Assembly (NCBI RefSeq): GCF_016132545.1
Contig: NZ_CP066167.1
Coordinates: forward strand, 1,701,001 to 1,765,000
Length of the DNA: 64,000 bases
Source: Spongiibacter nanhainus
GTDB taxonomy: Bacteria; Pseudomonadota; Gammaproteobacteria; Pseudomonadales; Spongiibacteraceae
Direction: 5' to 3'
Each line of letters starts with the position of its first letter. Positions within the stretch are counted from its first letter, which is position 1. The notes below the pieces were generated by a model. It saw only the letters and a list, made by a program, of their open reading frames with translations. It made no database searches and was not told the DNA's origin. The position numbers were made by a program, and so were the translations under genes. Below, in pieces: positions 27,312-36,016 of this stretch.

Positions 27312-27796
27312 AATCGCTGTTCGCTCCTTTGTCCATGCTCAGTGCCGTTGCGCTGGCAGAAACCAAACCTGCCGCCGCGACAGCAACTGACACCATGCCC
27401 AGCCTGAGTCAGGGCGGTGAGCTGTTTACCACAGCCCTGGGCTTAGCTGTGGTGATTGCCGTAGTGCTGGGTATCGGTTGGATTCTCCGTCGCGGCAGAG
27501 TGGTGGGCGGCAACGTCGCCGATGTCAGCCTGGTTGGGCAATTGCCTCTGGGTGTTAAGGAAAAATTATTGGTTGTGCAGGTTGGCGAGGAAAAGTTGCT
27601 GCTGGGTTGCACCAGCGATTCGATTCGCCGTCTCCACAGCTGGTCTTCGCCGGCCACAGAAGCCCCTGATAGCGCATTGCAGGGAACACCCTTTGCCAAT
27701 GTGTTGGGGAAACTGTACAGCCCTTCCAAGGGCAGCAGCGCCAACTCCAGCACCCCCAAATCCAAGGGCAGCAGTCCCAGCGAGGGAGCGCGGTGA
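27308..27796 (+). CDS. fliO: Flagellar export protein FliO
   Basis: FliO is a small membrane protein that helps assemble the FliP export-gate ring. The 162-aa product starts at a GTG overlapping the fliN stop. A single transmembrane segment lies near residues 39-60 (ALGLAVVIAVVLGIGWILRR), followed by the FliO domain (LVGQLPLGVKEKLLVVQVGE) and a Ser/Lys-rich tail. The first 18 residues may be a cleaved signal. Position before fliP supports the call. Confidence 0.9.
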   Translation: MKSLFAPLSMLSAVALAETKPAAATATDTMPSLSQGGELFTTALGLAVVIAVVLGIGWILRRGRVVGGNVADVSLVGQLPLGVKEKLLVVQVGEEKLLLGCTSDSIRRLHSWSSPATEAPDSALQGTPFANVLGKLYSPSKGSSANSSTPKSKGSSPSEGAR

Positions 27797-28533
27797 TGCG
27801 GGTTGTTTTTATACTTGTTGCTTTGCTACTGCCCGGTCTGGTTTCCGCCGCAGATTTAAACTTACCGGCGGTGACCAGCTCACCTGCGGCCGGTGGCGGT
27901 CAGGAGTACAGCGTATCCCTGCAACTGCTGGGCATTATGACGGTACTGACCCTGCTGCCGGCTTTGCTGCTGGGGATGACCGCCTTCACTCGCATCATTA
28001 TCGTTCTGTCGATTCTCCGCCAAGCGCTGGGAACGGGCCAAACACCCTCTAATCAGGTGCTGCTGAGCCTGGCCTTGTTCTTGACCATGTTCATCATGTA
28101 CCCGGTTGGGGAAGTGGCCTATCGGGAAGCCATTCAGCCCTACATGGCTGAGCAGCTACAGTTTGATCAGGCGGTAAAGCAGGCCGCTGAACCCTTCCGC
28201 AATTTTATGCTGAGCCAGACTCGCGAAAGCGATATTGCCCGCTTTGCCGAAATTGGCGGCTACGACGATTTTGAGGACCCCTCCGACGTGCCCTTTACGG
28301 TATTGATGGCGTCCTTTCTTACCAGCGAGTTGAAAACTGCCTTCCAAATCGGGTTTTTACTTTTTATTCCCTTTGTCGTTATCGACCTGGTGGTGGCCAG
28401 CGTGTTGATGTCCATGGGCATGATGATGCTATCGCCCATGATGATTTCGCTGCCTTTCAAAATCATGTTGTTTGTCTTGGTCGATGGTTGGGGCCTGTTA
28501 ATGGGCTCGCTGGCAGCCAGTTTTTATCAATGA
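27796..28533 (+). CDS. fliP: Flagellar export gate protein FliP
   Basis: FliP is the main subunit of the type III export gate in the inner membrane. ATG at 27796, with GAGGGAG about 7 nt upstream, gives 245 aa. A signal peptide ends near Ala18 (PGLVSAA). The family core is unmistakable: LTLLPALLLGMTAFTRIIIV (about residues 55-74), TPSNQVLLSLALFLTMFIM and the C-terminal MGMMMLSPMMISLPFKIMLF. Confidence 0.96.
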   Translation: MRVVFILVALLLPGLVSAADLNLPAVTSSPAAGGGQEYSVSLQLLGIMTVLTLLPALLLGMTAFTRIIIVLSILRQALGTGQTPSNQVLLSLALFLTMFIMYPVGEVAYREAIQPYMAEQLQFDQAVKQAAEPFRNFMLSQTRESDIARFAEIGGYDDFEDPSDVPFTVLMASFLTSELKTAFQIGFLLFIPFVVIDLVVASVLMSMGMMMLSPMMISLPFKIMLFVLVDGWGLLMGSLAASFYQ

Positions 28534-28577
28534 ATATGTTGCAGTAGCGCAGAGCTGCCGCGGGGAGAAAACTGACA

Positions 28578-28847
28578 ATGAATGCCGACACGGTTATCGA
28601 ATTGGGGCGACAAAGCATCAATCTCACGGTGATGTTGTCGGCGCCTTTACTGCTCTCTGCGCTGGCCGCGGGTCTGCTTATCGGTATGTTCCAAGCTGCC
28701 ACCCAGATACAGGATATGACCCTGAGTTTTATTCCCAAGCTGGTGATTCTGGTGGTGGTATTGGCTGCGGCTGGGCCGTGGATGCTGGGGAGTTTGGTCG
28801 ATTACACCCGGCAGTTGTTTGACATGATTCCGACGCTGGTGGGCTGA
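28578..28847 (+). CDS. fliQ: Flagellar export gate protein FliQ
   Basis: FliQ is the small two-helix subunit that wraps the FliP/FliR gate. The 89-aa length is canonical, with two hydrophobic helices (about residues 16-38 and 50-72) and the conserved segment GLLIGMFQAATQIQDMTLSF followed by IPKLV. GGGGAG precedes the ATG. The stop overlaps the fliR start (TGATG). Confidence 0.96.
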   Translation: MNADTVIELGRQSINLTVMLSAPLLLSALAAGLLIGMFQAATQIQDMTLSFIPKLVILVVVLAAAGPWMLGSLVDYTRQLFDMIPTLVG

Positions 28848-29620
28848 TGACCTTTAACGAGGGGCAATTGTTATCCTGGTTGGCGACCGTGTGGTTGCCT
28901 TTTGCCCGTATAGGCGGCGCGATGATTACCGCGCCGCTGTTCAGCGCAGCGTATATTCCCGGCCGGGTCAGAATATTGTTTGCCGTTGTGATCAGCGCGG
29001 TGGTCATTCCCTTGTTGCCCACCGCCCGTGCGGTAAATCCGCTGGGTATTGAGGGCGCGTTGTTGCTGGGCAACGAGCTGCTGATTGGACTGGCAATGGG
29101 TTTTGTCCTGCAGCTGGTATTCGACGCCATTATTCTCGGCGGTCAGCTGATCGCCAACGGTATGGGTTTGGGCTTCGCCATGATGGTGGATCCCCAGCGC
29201 GGCGTACAAGTGCCGGTACTGTCCCAGTTCCTGGTTATCGTCTGTATGTTGTTATTTGTGGCCATGGACGGGCATATCAATTTCTTGTCTCTGCTGTTGC
29301 AGAGCTTTGAATATTGGCCAGTGGCAGACCACCGGGCCCTGGGCGATCCACTGACGATCGTGCTGTTACAGGGTGCCGCGCTGTTTGCCGGTGCTATTCA
29401 GGTTGCCATTCCCGCCATCGTAGCGCTGCTGGTTGTGCAGATTGCCGTGGGGGTGGTGAGCCGTGCGGCGCCGACCTTGAACCTGTTTGCCGTTGGTTTC
29501 CCCTTGGCGTTGCTGATCGGTTTTATTGTGCTGGAGCGGATCATGCCAAATCTGCTGCCGGTGTTGTCCGACCTGATGGATACCGCCACCGTGGCGGTAC
29601 AAACCTTCCTGGAGAGCTGA
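28847..29620 (+). CDS. fliR: Flagellar export gate protein FliR
   Basis: FliR completes the FliPQR gate. The 257-aa product is strongly hydrophobic with about six membrane segments. It contains WLPFARIGGAMITAPLFSAA (about residues 16-35) and the family block GMGLGFAMMVDPQRGVQVPV (about residues 105-124). It starts in the fliQ stop codon and ends 3 bp before flhB, indicating tight coupling. Confidence 0.95.
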   Translation: MTFNEGQLLSWLATVWLPFARIGGAMITAPLFSAAYIPGRVRILFAVVISAVVIPLLPTARAVNPLGIEGALLLGNELLIGLAMGFVLQLVFDAIILGGQLIANGMGLGFAMMVDPQRGVQVPVLSQFLVIVCMLLFVAMDGHINFLSLLLQSFEYWPVADHRALGDPLTIVLLQGAALFAGAIQVAIPAIVALLVVQIAVGVVSRAAPTLNLFAVGFPLALLIGFIVLERIMPNLLPVLSDLMDTATVAVQTFLES

Positions 29621-29623
29621 GTT

Positions 29624-30751
29624 ATGGCTGAGAACCAGGACGGTCAAGAACGTACCGAAGAGGCGTCGGCCAAAAAACTGGCCGACGCCCGCAAAAAAGG
29701 CCAGGTACCCCGGTCGCGGGAATTGTCCACCATGCTGGTCACCATTGCCGGTGCCAGTGCCATTTTGATCGGCGGAGGGCAGCTGGCCAATTCCATGACA
29801 GGGCTTTTTGAATACAGTCTGTCGACCGAATTCCTGCTGCAAACCGATACCAGTAAATTGCCCTCGCAGCTCTATACGCTGCTGCTGCAAGGTTTGCTGG
29901 CCATCTGGCCGGTGGTGTTGGCGACCGTGCTGGCGGCTATAGTGTCCTCTGTAGTGCTTGGCGGTTGGACCTTTAACCTCAGTCTTAAACTGGAGCGCCT
30001 GGATCCGATCAAGGGGCTGACTAAGTTGTTTTCGCTGCGCAGCCTGGGTGAGTTGGTCAAATCCATTATCAAAATGGTGGTGATCGGCACGGCGGCAGTA
30101 CTGATTGTGGAGCTGATGTCCGATGATATTTTGACTCTGGGGCTGCAGGCTCCGGAGGCGGCCATTGTCAACAGCAGCGGTTTGCTGACGTGGTTCTTCC
30201 TGGTGGTTAGCTTGCCGCTGATTCTGATTGCCGCCATCGATGTGCCCTGGCAAATGTGGAATTACAAGAAAGAGCTGCGAATGACCCGCCAGGAAGTTCG
30301 CGATGAGCACAAGGAATCAGATGGCCGCCCGGAAGTGAAGGCCAAGCTGCGGGAGATGCAACAGGCTGCAGCCAACCGACGGATGATGGAAAAAGTCCCC
30401 ACCGCAGACGTTGTCATCACCAACCCCACCCACTTTTCCGTGGCGCTCAAATATGACGAAGCGCGGATGCGGGCACCAACGCTGGTGGCGAAAGGCGCCG
30501 ATATTGTCGCTGCGCGCATTAGGGAGATTGCCGGCGAGAACGGTGTCAGCATCGTCGAGTCACCGCGCCTGGCTCGGGCAATTTACGCCAATACCCAACT
30601 GGATCAGGAAATCCCCGCCGGCTTGTATCTGGCGGTGGCACAAATTCTGACCTACGTCTATCAGCTGCGCACCTGGCGGGATCTCGGCGGAGCCTATCCG
30701 CAGGCGCCAGAGCCCGAAGTGGACGACAGCTACTTGAAGAGTTTTGAGTGA
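29624..30751 (+). CDS. flhB: Flagellar export switch protein FlhB
   Basis: FlhB controls the switch of export substrate from rod/hook to filament proteins. The 375-aa product has the N-terminal motif RTEEASAKKLADARKKGQVP (about residues 9-28), four membrane helices, and the cytoplasmic self-cleavage site NPTH at residues 267-270 (TNPTHFSVALKY). The C-terminus (VDDSYLKSFE) is of normal length. The stop overlaps a tiny ORF leading into flhA. Confidence 0.96.
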   Translation: MAENQDGQERTEEASAKKLADARKKGQVPRSRELSTMLVTIAGASAILIGGGQLANSMTGLFEYSLSTEFLLQTDTSKLPSQLYTLLLQGLLAIWPVVLATVLAAIVSSVVLGGWTFNLSLKLERLDPIKGLTKLFSLRSLGELVKSIIKMVVIGTAAVLIVELMSDDILTLGLQAPEAAIVNSSGLLTWFFLVVSLPLILIAAIDVPWQMWNYKKELRMTRQEVRDEHKESDGRPEVKAKLREMQQAAANRRMMEKVPTADVVITNPTHFSVALKYDEARMRAPTLVAKGADIVAARIREIAGENGVSIVESPRLARAIYANTQLDQEIPAGLYLAVAQILTYVYQLRTWRDLGGAYPQAPEPEVDDSYLKSFE

Positions 30752-30840
30752 TGGGGCTGGAAATGCCCTGTTGCGCTATGCCCGGCCAACACAGCCGGAG
30801 CCACAGTGAGGAGGAACAATTATGGCAGCACAAAGTATAA
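30751..30840 (+). CDS. Possible 29-aa leader ORF between flhB and flhA
   Basis: An ATG overlapping the flhB stop (TGATG) opens a 29-codon frame (MGLEMPCCAMPGQHS...) that runs across the flhA Shine-Dalgarno site and start codon and ends at TAA 30838-30840, 17 bp inside flhA. No family is recognised. Such an ORF could either unfold or compete with the flhA start. It may be chance. Confidence 0.2.
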   Translation: MGLEMPCCAMPGQHSRSHSEEEQLWQHKV

Positions 30841-32936
30841 GCCTTCCGGGATGGGCGCAGGGCGCGGCGAGCAGCGGCCTGGGCGTACTGACCCTGTTGC
30901 TGGCCTGTCTGGCTATGCTGGTGTTGCCCATGCCACCCTTCCTGCTGGATGTGTTGTTCACCTTTAACATCACTCTGTCGCTGGTGATTATTCTGGCCGT
31001 CATCTACGTTGAACGGCCCATCGATTTCTCGGTATTTCCCACCGTACTGCTGCTGGCTACCTTGCTGCGTCTGGCGCTCAACGTGGCATCTACTCGGGTG
31101 GTGCTGCTGGAAGGGCATACCGGCCCGGGGGCGGCGGGCCGGGTGATTGAATCCTTTGGCGAGTTTGTTATCGGCGGCAACTATGTGGTCGGCCTAGTGG
31201 TATTCGTCATTCTGGTGGTTATCAACTTTGTGGTCGTGACCAAGGGTGCTGGACGGGTCTCTGAAGTGACCGCACGTTTTACCCTGGATGCCATGCCCGG
31301 CAAGCAAATGGCCATCGATTCCGACCTCAACGCAGGGCTGTTAACCCAAGAACAAGCCAGCATTCGCCGGGAAGAAGTCCGCACCGAGGCGGACTTCTAC
31401 GGTTCCATGGACGGTGCCAGTAAGTTCGTCCGCGGTGACGCCGTAGCCGGGATACTCATTCTGTTTATCAACGTCCTCGGTGGTTTGGGCGTGGGTATGT
31501 CCCAGCATGGATTAAGTTTTTCCCAGGCCATGCACAACTACACTCTGCTGACCATTGGTGATGGCTTGGTCGCCCAGTTGCCGTCGTTACTTCTGTCCAC
31601 GGCGGTTGCAATCATTGTGACCCGTATTTCCCGCTCCCAGAACATGGGGCAGCAGATAGTGGGTCAAATGCTGGCCAACCCTAGCGTGCTCTATCTATCG
31701 GCTGCTTTACTGGGTGTGATCGGCATTATTCCCGGTATGCCCAACCTGGTGTTCCTGATGCTGGCCGCCGTGTGCGCCGGTGGTGGCTGGCTTATGGCCC
31801 AGCGCAGTAAGCAGACTCTGGTGATGGAAGAAGATGTCGAGACCGAGCTGGAGGCTACCAGCAGCGAGCCGCCGGAGCTGAACTGGGAAGAGGTAACCCA
31901 GTTGGATGTGGTCAGCCTGGAAGTGGGCTATCGCTTGATTCCCCTGGTTGACCGTAGTCAGGGAGGGGAATTGATCAATCGTATTACCGGGGTACGCAAA
32001 AAGCTGTCGAAGGATTTGGGCTTTTTGATTCAGCCCGTCCATATCCGCGACAACCTGGAGTTGCAGCCTTCCTCCTACCGAATTCAGCTTTTGGGTAATA
32101 CCGTTGCCCAGGGGGAAATTCAGGCGGGTAAAGACCTGGCGATTAATCCCGGTGGTGCCCATGGCAATTTGCAGGGCATCGCCACCAAAGACCCTGCCTT
32201 TGGAATGGACGCTGTGTGGATTGACAGCAGCCAGCGGGAACAGGCACAGACCCTGGGCTATACCGTGGTGGATCCCTGTACCGTGGTGGCAACACACCTC
32301 AGCCAAATTATCAAAGAGCATGCTCACGAGCTGTTGGGACACGAAGAAGTTCAGCAGTTACTGGACCGGCTGGCTCAAACCGACCCCAAACTGGTGGAAA
32401 GCCTGGTACCTCAGCAATTGCCGCTGAGTGTGGTTGTTCGGGTGCTGCAAAGCCTGCTGAAAGAGAACGTCTCTATACGTAGTCTCCGCATAATCGCCGA
32501 ATCTTTGGCGGAGCAGGCGCCGCGTAGTAAAAATCCTGACGATTTATTGGAAGGGGTGCGGATTGCCCTGGGCCGCATGATTGTTCAGGAAATCAACGGC
32601 TTAGACGAAGAGTTAGGCGTTGCCGCGCTGGATCCGGATTTGGAACAGTTGTTGCAGAACATGATGCAGGACAGTCAAAGAGGTGGCAGTGGCGTGGTAG
32701 GACTTGAACCCAGTATTGCCGAAGGCCTGCAAAACCAACTGGCGGAGTTCAGCCAGCAGCAGGAAATGGCCGGGCAGGCATCGGTAGTGTTGGTTTCTCC
32801 CTCCATTCGCTCCTGGCTGTCGCGTTTTGTACGACGCAGTGTGCCGGCTTTGAACGTACTGTCTTACAACGAAGTGCCCGACAGTAAACAGGTCAGATTG
32901 CTGGCCACAGTGGGCAAACAGGCACGGCTGAACTAG
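30822..32936 (+). CDS. flhA: Flagellar export platform protein FlhA
   Basis: FlhA forms the nonameric export platform; its cytoplasmic domain docks chaperone-substrate complexes. The 704-aa product has about eight N-terminal membrane helices (first near residues 18-36) and the conserved cytoplasmic loop with LDAMPGKQMAIDSDLNAGLL (about residues 155-174) followed by TQEQASIRREEVRTEADFYG. The C-terminal domain starts near residue 345. A strong GAGGAGG site lies before the ATG. It is followed by flhF after 40 bp. Confidence 0.97.
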   Translation: MAAQSISLPGWAQGAASSGLGVLTLLLACLAMLVLPMPPFLLDVLFTFNITLSLVIILAVIYVERPIDFSVFPTVLLLATLLRLALNVASTRVVLLEGHTGPGAAGRVIESFGEFVIGGNYVVGLVVFVILVVINFVVVTKGAGRVSEVTARFTLDAMPGKQMAIDSDLNAGLLTQEQASIRREEVRTEADFYGSMDGASKFVRGDAVAGILILFINVLGGLGVGMSQHGLSFSQAMHNYTLLTIGDGLVAQLPSLLLSTAVAIIVTRISRSQNMGQQIVGQMLANPSVLYLSAALLGVIGIIPGMPNLVFLMLAAVCAGGGWLMAQRSKQTLVMEEDVETELEATSSEPPELNWEEVTQLDVVSLEVGYRLIPLVDRSQGGELINRITGVRKKLSKDLGFLIQPVHIRDNLELQPSSYRIQLLGNTVAQGEIQAGKDLAINPGGAHGNLQGIATKDPAFGMDAVWIDSSQREQAQTLGYTVVDPCTVVATHLSQIIKEHAHELLGHEEVQQLLDRLAQTDPKLVESLVPQQLPLSVVVRVLQSLLKENVSIRSLRIIAESLAEQAPRSKNPDDLLEGVRIALGRMIVQEINGLDEELGVAALDPDLEQLLQNMMQDSQRGGSGVVGLEPSIAEGLQNQLAEFSQQQEMAGQASVVLVSPSIRSWLSRFVRRSVPALNVLSYNEVPDSKQVRLLATVGKQARLN

Positions 32937-32976
32937 ACCCTTAAACTCCCAATGAGGGAGGGTATGGAGTACGCAG

Positions 32977-34284
32977 ATGAATATTAAAAAGTATCGCGCC
33001 CCCGACACCGCCCAGGCGATGAAACTGGTACGCGACGCCCACGGTCCCGATGCAGTGATACTGGATTGCTACCCTATCCAGGGCGGCGTGGAAGTCGCTG
33101 TCAGCTGGGAGGATGCCATCGCCACCGGATCATATTCAGACCCGGCGCCAGCTCAGCCTGGCCCGGCGCACTCTGGTCCTGAACATACCCGGACGGAAAA
33201 AACCGCCATGGATGTTCTGCGTCGCCGCAGTCAGGCCCGGGACGAGGTTCCTGCGAACGCCCAGCGACCCCAGAGCGCCCCTCACCCCCCCGATCAACAA
33301 GCGGGTTTTTCGGCAGGTGGGAGCAGTCAGCTGTGGTCTCAAGACAGTGAGCTGCACAGCCTCAAGCAGGAAATGGCTGCGATGAAAGCGATGCTGGTGG
33401 ATCAGCTCCGCGATCACAACTGGCAGCAGCTGGGAACTCAGCAGCCCAGCCAAAAAGATCTACACCAGTTTATGACGGCGATAGATATTGACCCGAGCCT
33501 GGCCAAACGCCTGGCTGAGAAAGTGCCCACCGATGAGGCCGCGCCGCTGCAGCGACAAATACTGAAAATGCAGTTGATCAAAGAGCTGCCTATCGCTGCG
33601 GCACCTGAGTCTGGGGCCATCGCCCTGGTTGGACCTCAAGGGGCGGGTAAAACCACCAGTATTGTCAAATTGGCGGCGCAGTATGCCATGCGTCACGGCC
33701 GCGACAAGGTCGCTATCTTGTCTACTGATGTGGCGCGGATTGGCGCCCAGGAACAGCTGCGAACCTTTGGCCGAATCCTGCAACTCCCCATCCATTTAAC
33801 CCGGGATGCGGAGGAGGCGGCCAAAACCTTCCGCTTGTTGCAGAGCAAGCCACTGCTGCTAGTGGATACCGGCGGTATTTCTTTCCGCGACAAGGCGGGT
33901 ATTGCCGAGCTGGGTGAACTGCTGTCAGCGATGCCCGGTATTCAAACCTATCTGACCCTGCCGGCGGATACTGAAGCTTATGTGCAGAGCGAGGTCATCG
34001 ATGCCTTTGCACATCTGTCGCCTCAGGGGGCGCTGATTAGCCGCATTGACGAGACCATGCGTTTAGGTTCGGTCATTTCCAATTTAATTTTGCATCGTTT
34101 GCCAGCGGTATGGTGTACCAATGGGCCTAAAGTGCCGCAAAACCTGTCGGCCGCAGATGCTGAAAAGTTGGTCAATATGGCAGTTAAAATGTCCCGCCAC
34201 TTTGAGCGGAGTCGCAATAAACAGACACCGGCCAGCCGGCCGGCGGCGCAACCATCATCGTCGATGATCTCTGAGGTAGTGTGA
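32977..34284 (+). CDS. flhF: Flagellar biosynthesis GTPase FlhF
   Basis: FlhF is an SRP-type GTPase that places the flagellum at the cell pole. The 435-aa product has the FlhF N-terminal B domain (MNIKKYRAPDTAQAMKLVRD), a Pro/Ala/Gln-rich linker, and the NG domain with the G1 motif VGPQGAGKTTS (about residues 217-227) and a DTGG G3 motif. The G4 position reads SRIDET rather than the common TKLDE, which could weaken guanine specificity. It is paired with flhG, as in other polar flagellates. Confidence 0.93.
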   Translation: MNIKKYRAPDTAQAMKLVRDAHGPDAVILDCYPIQGGVEVAVSWEDAIATGSYSDPAPAQPGPAHSGPEHTRTEKTAMDVLRRRSQARDEVPANAQRPQSAPHPPDQQAGFSAGGSSQLWSQDSELHSLKQEMAAMKAMLVDQLRDHNWQQLGTQQPSQKDLHQFMTAIDIDPSLAKRLAEKVPTDEAAPLQRQILKMQLIKELPIAAAPESGAIALVGPQGAGKTTSIVKLAAQYAMRHGRDKVAILSTDVARIGAQEQLRTFGRILQLPIHLTRDAEEAAKTFRLLQSKPLLLVDTGGISFRDKAGIAELGELLSAMPGIQTYLTLPADTEAYVQSEVIDAFAHLSPQGALISRIDETMRLGSVISNLILHRLPAVWCTNGPKVPQNLSAADAEKLVNMAVKMSRHFERSRNKQTPASRPAAQPSSSMISEVV

Positions 34285-34288
34285 GTTT

Positions 34289-35170
34289 ATGGCCAATAAC
34301 ACGGTAGTTCCGCTCAATCGCAATGGGGAGAAAAGGGCAGCAATGAATCCAGTCAAGGTGATCTCGGTAACCAGCGGTAAAGGCGGCGTAGGCAAAACCA
34401 ACGTCTCGGTAAATTTGGCCTGTCAGCTGGCCCGCCGGGGACGCCGGGTATTGTTGATGGATGCAGACCTGGGGCTGGCTAATGTCGATATCATGCTGGG
34501 CCTGCGCCCCAAGTGGAACTTGTCCCATGTTCTAGAAGGCAAGTGCAGCATCGACGATATTCTGGTGGAGGGCCCCAACGGTATTTCCATTATCCCGGCA
34601 GCGTCGGGCATCAAGAAAATGGCCGAACTGGGACCGGATCAGCACGCCAGTATTATCAACGCCTTGAGCACCTTAAACGACGATTACGACGTGATGGTGG
34701 TAGACACGGCGGCGGGGATTTCCGATAGCGTGGTGAGCTTTAGCCAGGCCAGCCACTATGTTCTGGTGGTGGTGACCGACGAGTTAACGTCGATGGCCGA
34801 TGCCTACGCGCTGATCAAAGTCATGAACCGGGACGCGGGGATTCGCCGCTTCAAGATTCTCCGCAACATGGTCAACAGCCACGACCAGGCCCGGGATGGC
34901 TTTGAGCGACTGAATGAGGTTGCACAGCGTTTTCTCGATGTGCAGTTGGAGTATGCCGGGTTTATCCCCCAGGACCGCTTTCTCAACAAGGCCGATGCGG
35001 CACAAAAGGCGGTGAGCGAAATGTACCCCGGTTCTGATGCTGCTTTGGCGTTTCGTGCGCTGGCCGAAAACGTCGACAAGTGGTCACTGCCGGAAGGCCC
35101 CAGCGGCAAGATTGAATTTTTTGTCGACCGCATGATCGCCGAGCCCTCCCAAGCCGGCGCCGCGATGTAG
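34289..35170 (+). CDS. flhG: Flagellar number regulator FlhG (FleN), MinD-like ATPase
   Basis: FlhG/FleN limits flagellar number and, in Pseudomonas, antagonises FleQ. From the ATG at 34289 it has 293 aa; the internal ATG at 34343 (MNPVKVISVTS, with AAGGG just upstream) would give a 275-aa protein closer to FleN and is a fair alternative. The deviant Walker A SGKGGVGKT is at residues 29-37, the second conserved block is LLMDADLGLANVDIMLGL, and VVDTAAGISDSVVSFSQAS matches the family. It starts 4 bp after flhF. Its usual FleQ-binding partner here lacks the N-terminal domain. Confidence 0.94.
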   Translation: MANNTVVPLNRNGEKRAAMNPVKVISVTSGKGGVGKTNVSVNLACQLARRGRRVLLMDADLGLANVDIMLGLRPKWNLSHVLEGKCSIDDILVEGPNGISIIPAASGIKKMAELGPDQHASIINALSTLNDDYDVMVVDTAAGISDSVVSFSQASHYVLVVVTDELTSMADAYALIKVMNRDAGIRRFKILRNMVNSHDQARDGFERLNEVAQRFLDVQLEYAGFIPQDRFLNKADAAQKAVSEMYPGSDAALAFRALAENVDKWSLPEGPSGKIEFFVDRMIAEPSQAGAAM

Positions 35171-35210
35171 TAGAGCATTGATGCGATGGGAGACGCCTTC
35201 GATCAGAAGG

Positions 35211-35261
35211 TATGTTGTGACGGGAGATATGTTGTGACAGGAGACATGTTGTGAAAGGTCA
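35211..35261 (+). repeat. Three tandem 17-bp repeats spanning the fliA start codon
   Basis: Units at 35211-35227 (TATGTTGTGACGGGAGA), 35228-35244 (TATGTTGTGACAGGAGA) and 35245-35261 (CATGTTGTGAAAGGTCA). Each unit holds a two-codon ORF ATG-TTG-TGA; units 1 and 2 also hold a Shine-Dalgarno-like GGGAGA or AGGAGA. The third unit contains the GTG start codon of fliA (35251), which overlaps the last TGA as GTGA. Thus the ribosome-binding region of fliA is built from repeats with mini-ORFs. Confidence 0.85.
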
Positions 35262-35979
35262 CGCCACATACCTGGATGTACAGTGCGGTAATCGCGACGA
35301 GCTGGTGCGCCAGCACGCCGATTTGGTCAAGCGTATTGCCTACCATTTGATCGCGCGCCTGCCCGACAGTGTTGAAGTGGAAGACCTGGTGCAATCCGGC
35401 ATGATCGGTTTACTGGAGGCGGCGAGTCATTACCGCTCGGATAAAGGGGCGAGCTTTGAGACCTACGCCGGTATTCGTATCCGCGGTGCAATGATTGATC
35501 AATTGCGACAAAACGGTTGGGCTCCGCGCTCGGTGTCTCGCCAGCTTCGGGAACTGGGTGCGGCCATTGCTCGGGTAGAAGGTCGCTTTGGTAGAGAGGC
35601 CAGCCCCCGGGAAGTGGCGGATGAGCTGGGTGTCAGTGTCGATGAGTATCATCGCCTGCTGATGGATGCCAGCACCGTGCAGGTGGGCAGCCTGGATCAC
35701 TTCGGTGAGAGTGGCAATGAGACCCTGGAAATCAGCGATGATGACGGCCCGACTCCTTTGGAGGAGGTCACCGACGCTGGCTTCCAGAAGGACCTGGCGC
35801 AACAGATTGACGATCTGCCAGAGCGAGAAAAACTGGTGATGGCCCTTTATTACGATAACGGCCTAAACCTGAAGGAAATAGGCGAGGTGCTGGAGGTCAG
35901 TGAATCCAGGGTCTGCCAGATTCACAGTCAGGCAATTGTGCGGCTAAAAAGCCGTTTACAGGGCTGGCTAGCTGCCTAA
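35251..35979 (+). CDS. fliA: RNA polymerase sigma factor FliA (sigma28)
   Basis: FliA directs transcription of late flagellar genes such as fliC, and here probably flgKL. The 242-aa product starts at a GTG with AGGAGA 6 nt upstream; no other in-frame start fits. Region 2 reads LVKRIAYHLIARLPDSVEVE followed by DLVQSGMIGLLEAASHYRSDKGASFETYAGIRIRGAMIDQLR. Region 4 has LPEREKLVMALYYDNGLNLK followed by EIGEVLEVSESRVCQIHSQA. The start region lies in a three-fold 17-bp repeat with mini-ORFs, suggesting translational control. Confidence 0.96.
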   Translation: MKGHATYLDVQCGNRDELVRQHADLVKRIAYHLIARLPDSVEVEDLVQSGMIGLLEAASHYRSDKGASFETYAGIRIRGAMIDQLRQNGWAPRSVSRQLRELGAAIARVEGRFGREASPREVADELGVSVDEYHRLLMDASTVQVGSLDHFGESGNETLEISDDDGPTPLEEVTDAGFQKDLAQQIDDLPEREKLVMALYYDNGLNLKEIGEVLEVSESRVCQIHSQAIVRLKSRLQGWLAA

Positions 35980-36016
35980 ACGGCTGGCCGACCTTAAGTG
36001 AGAGAGTGCGTGCATT

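Noticed and set aside
29366-30310. Long minus-strand open frame (314 codons) across fliR and flhB
   Set aside because: It is antisense to two strongly conserved export genes, has a Gln/His-rich composition typical of a shadow frame, and lacks any recognisable domain.
30676-30694. GG-N10-GC pattern near the end of flhB, considered as a sigma54 promoter for flhA
   Set aside because: The -12 element reads TCGGC and the -24 element is poor; it lies in conserved coding sequence.
32948-32962. CTCCC-AATGA-GGGAG hairpin between flhA and flhF as a terminator
   Set aside because: Only a 5-bp stem, no T-tract, and it contains the likely ribosome-binding region of flhF.
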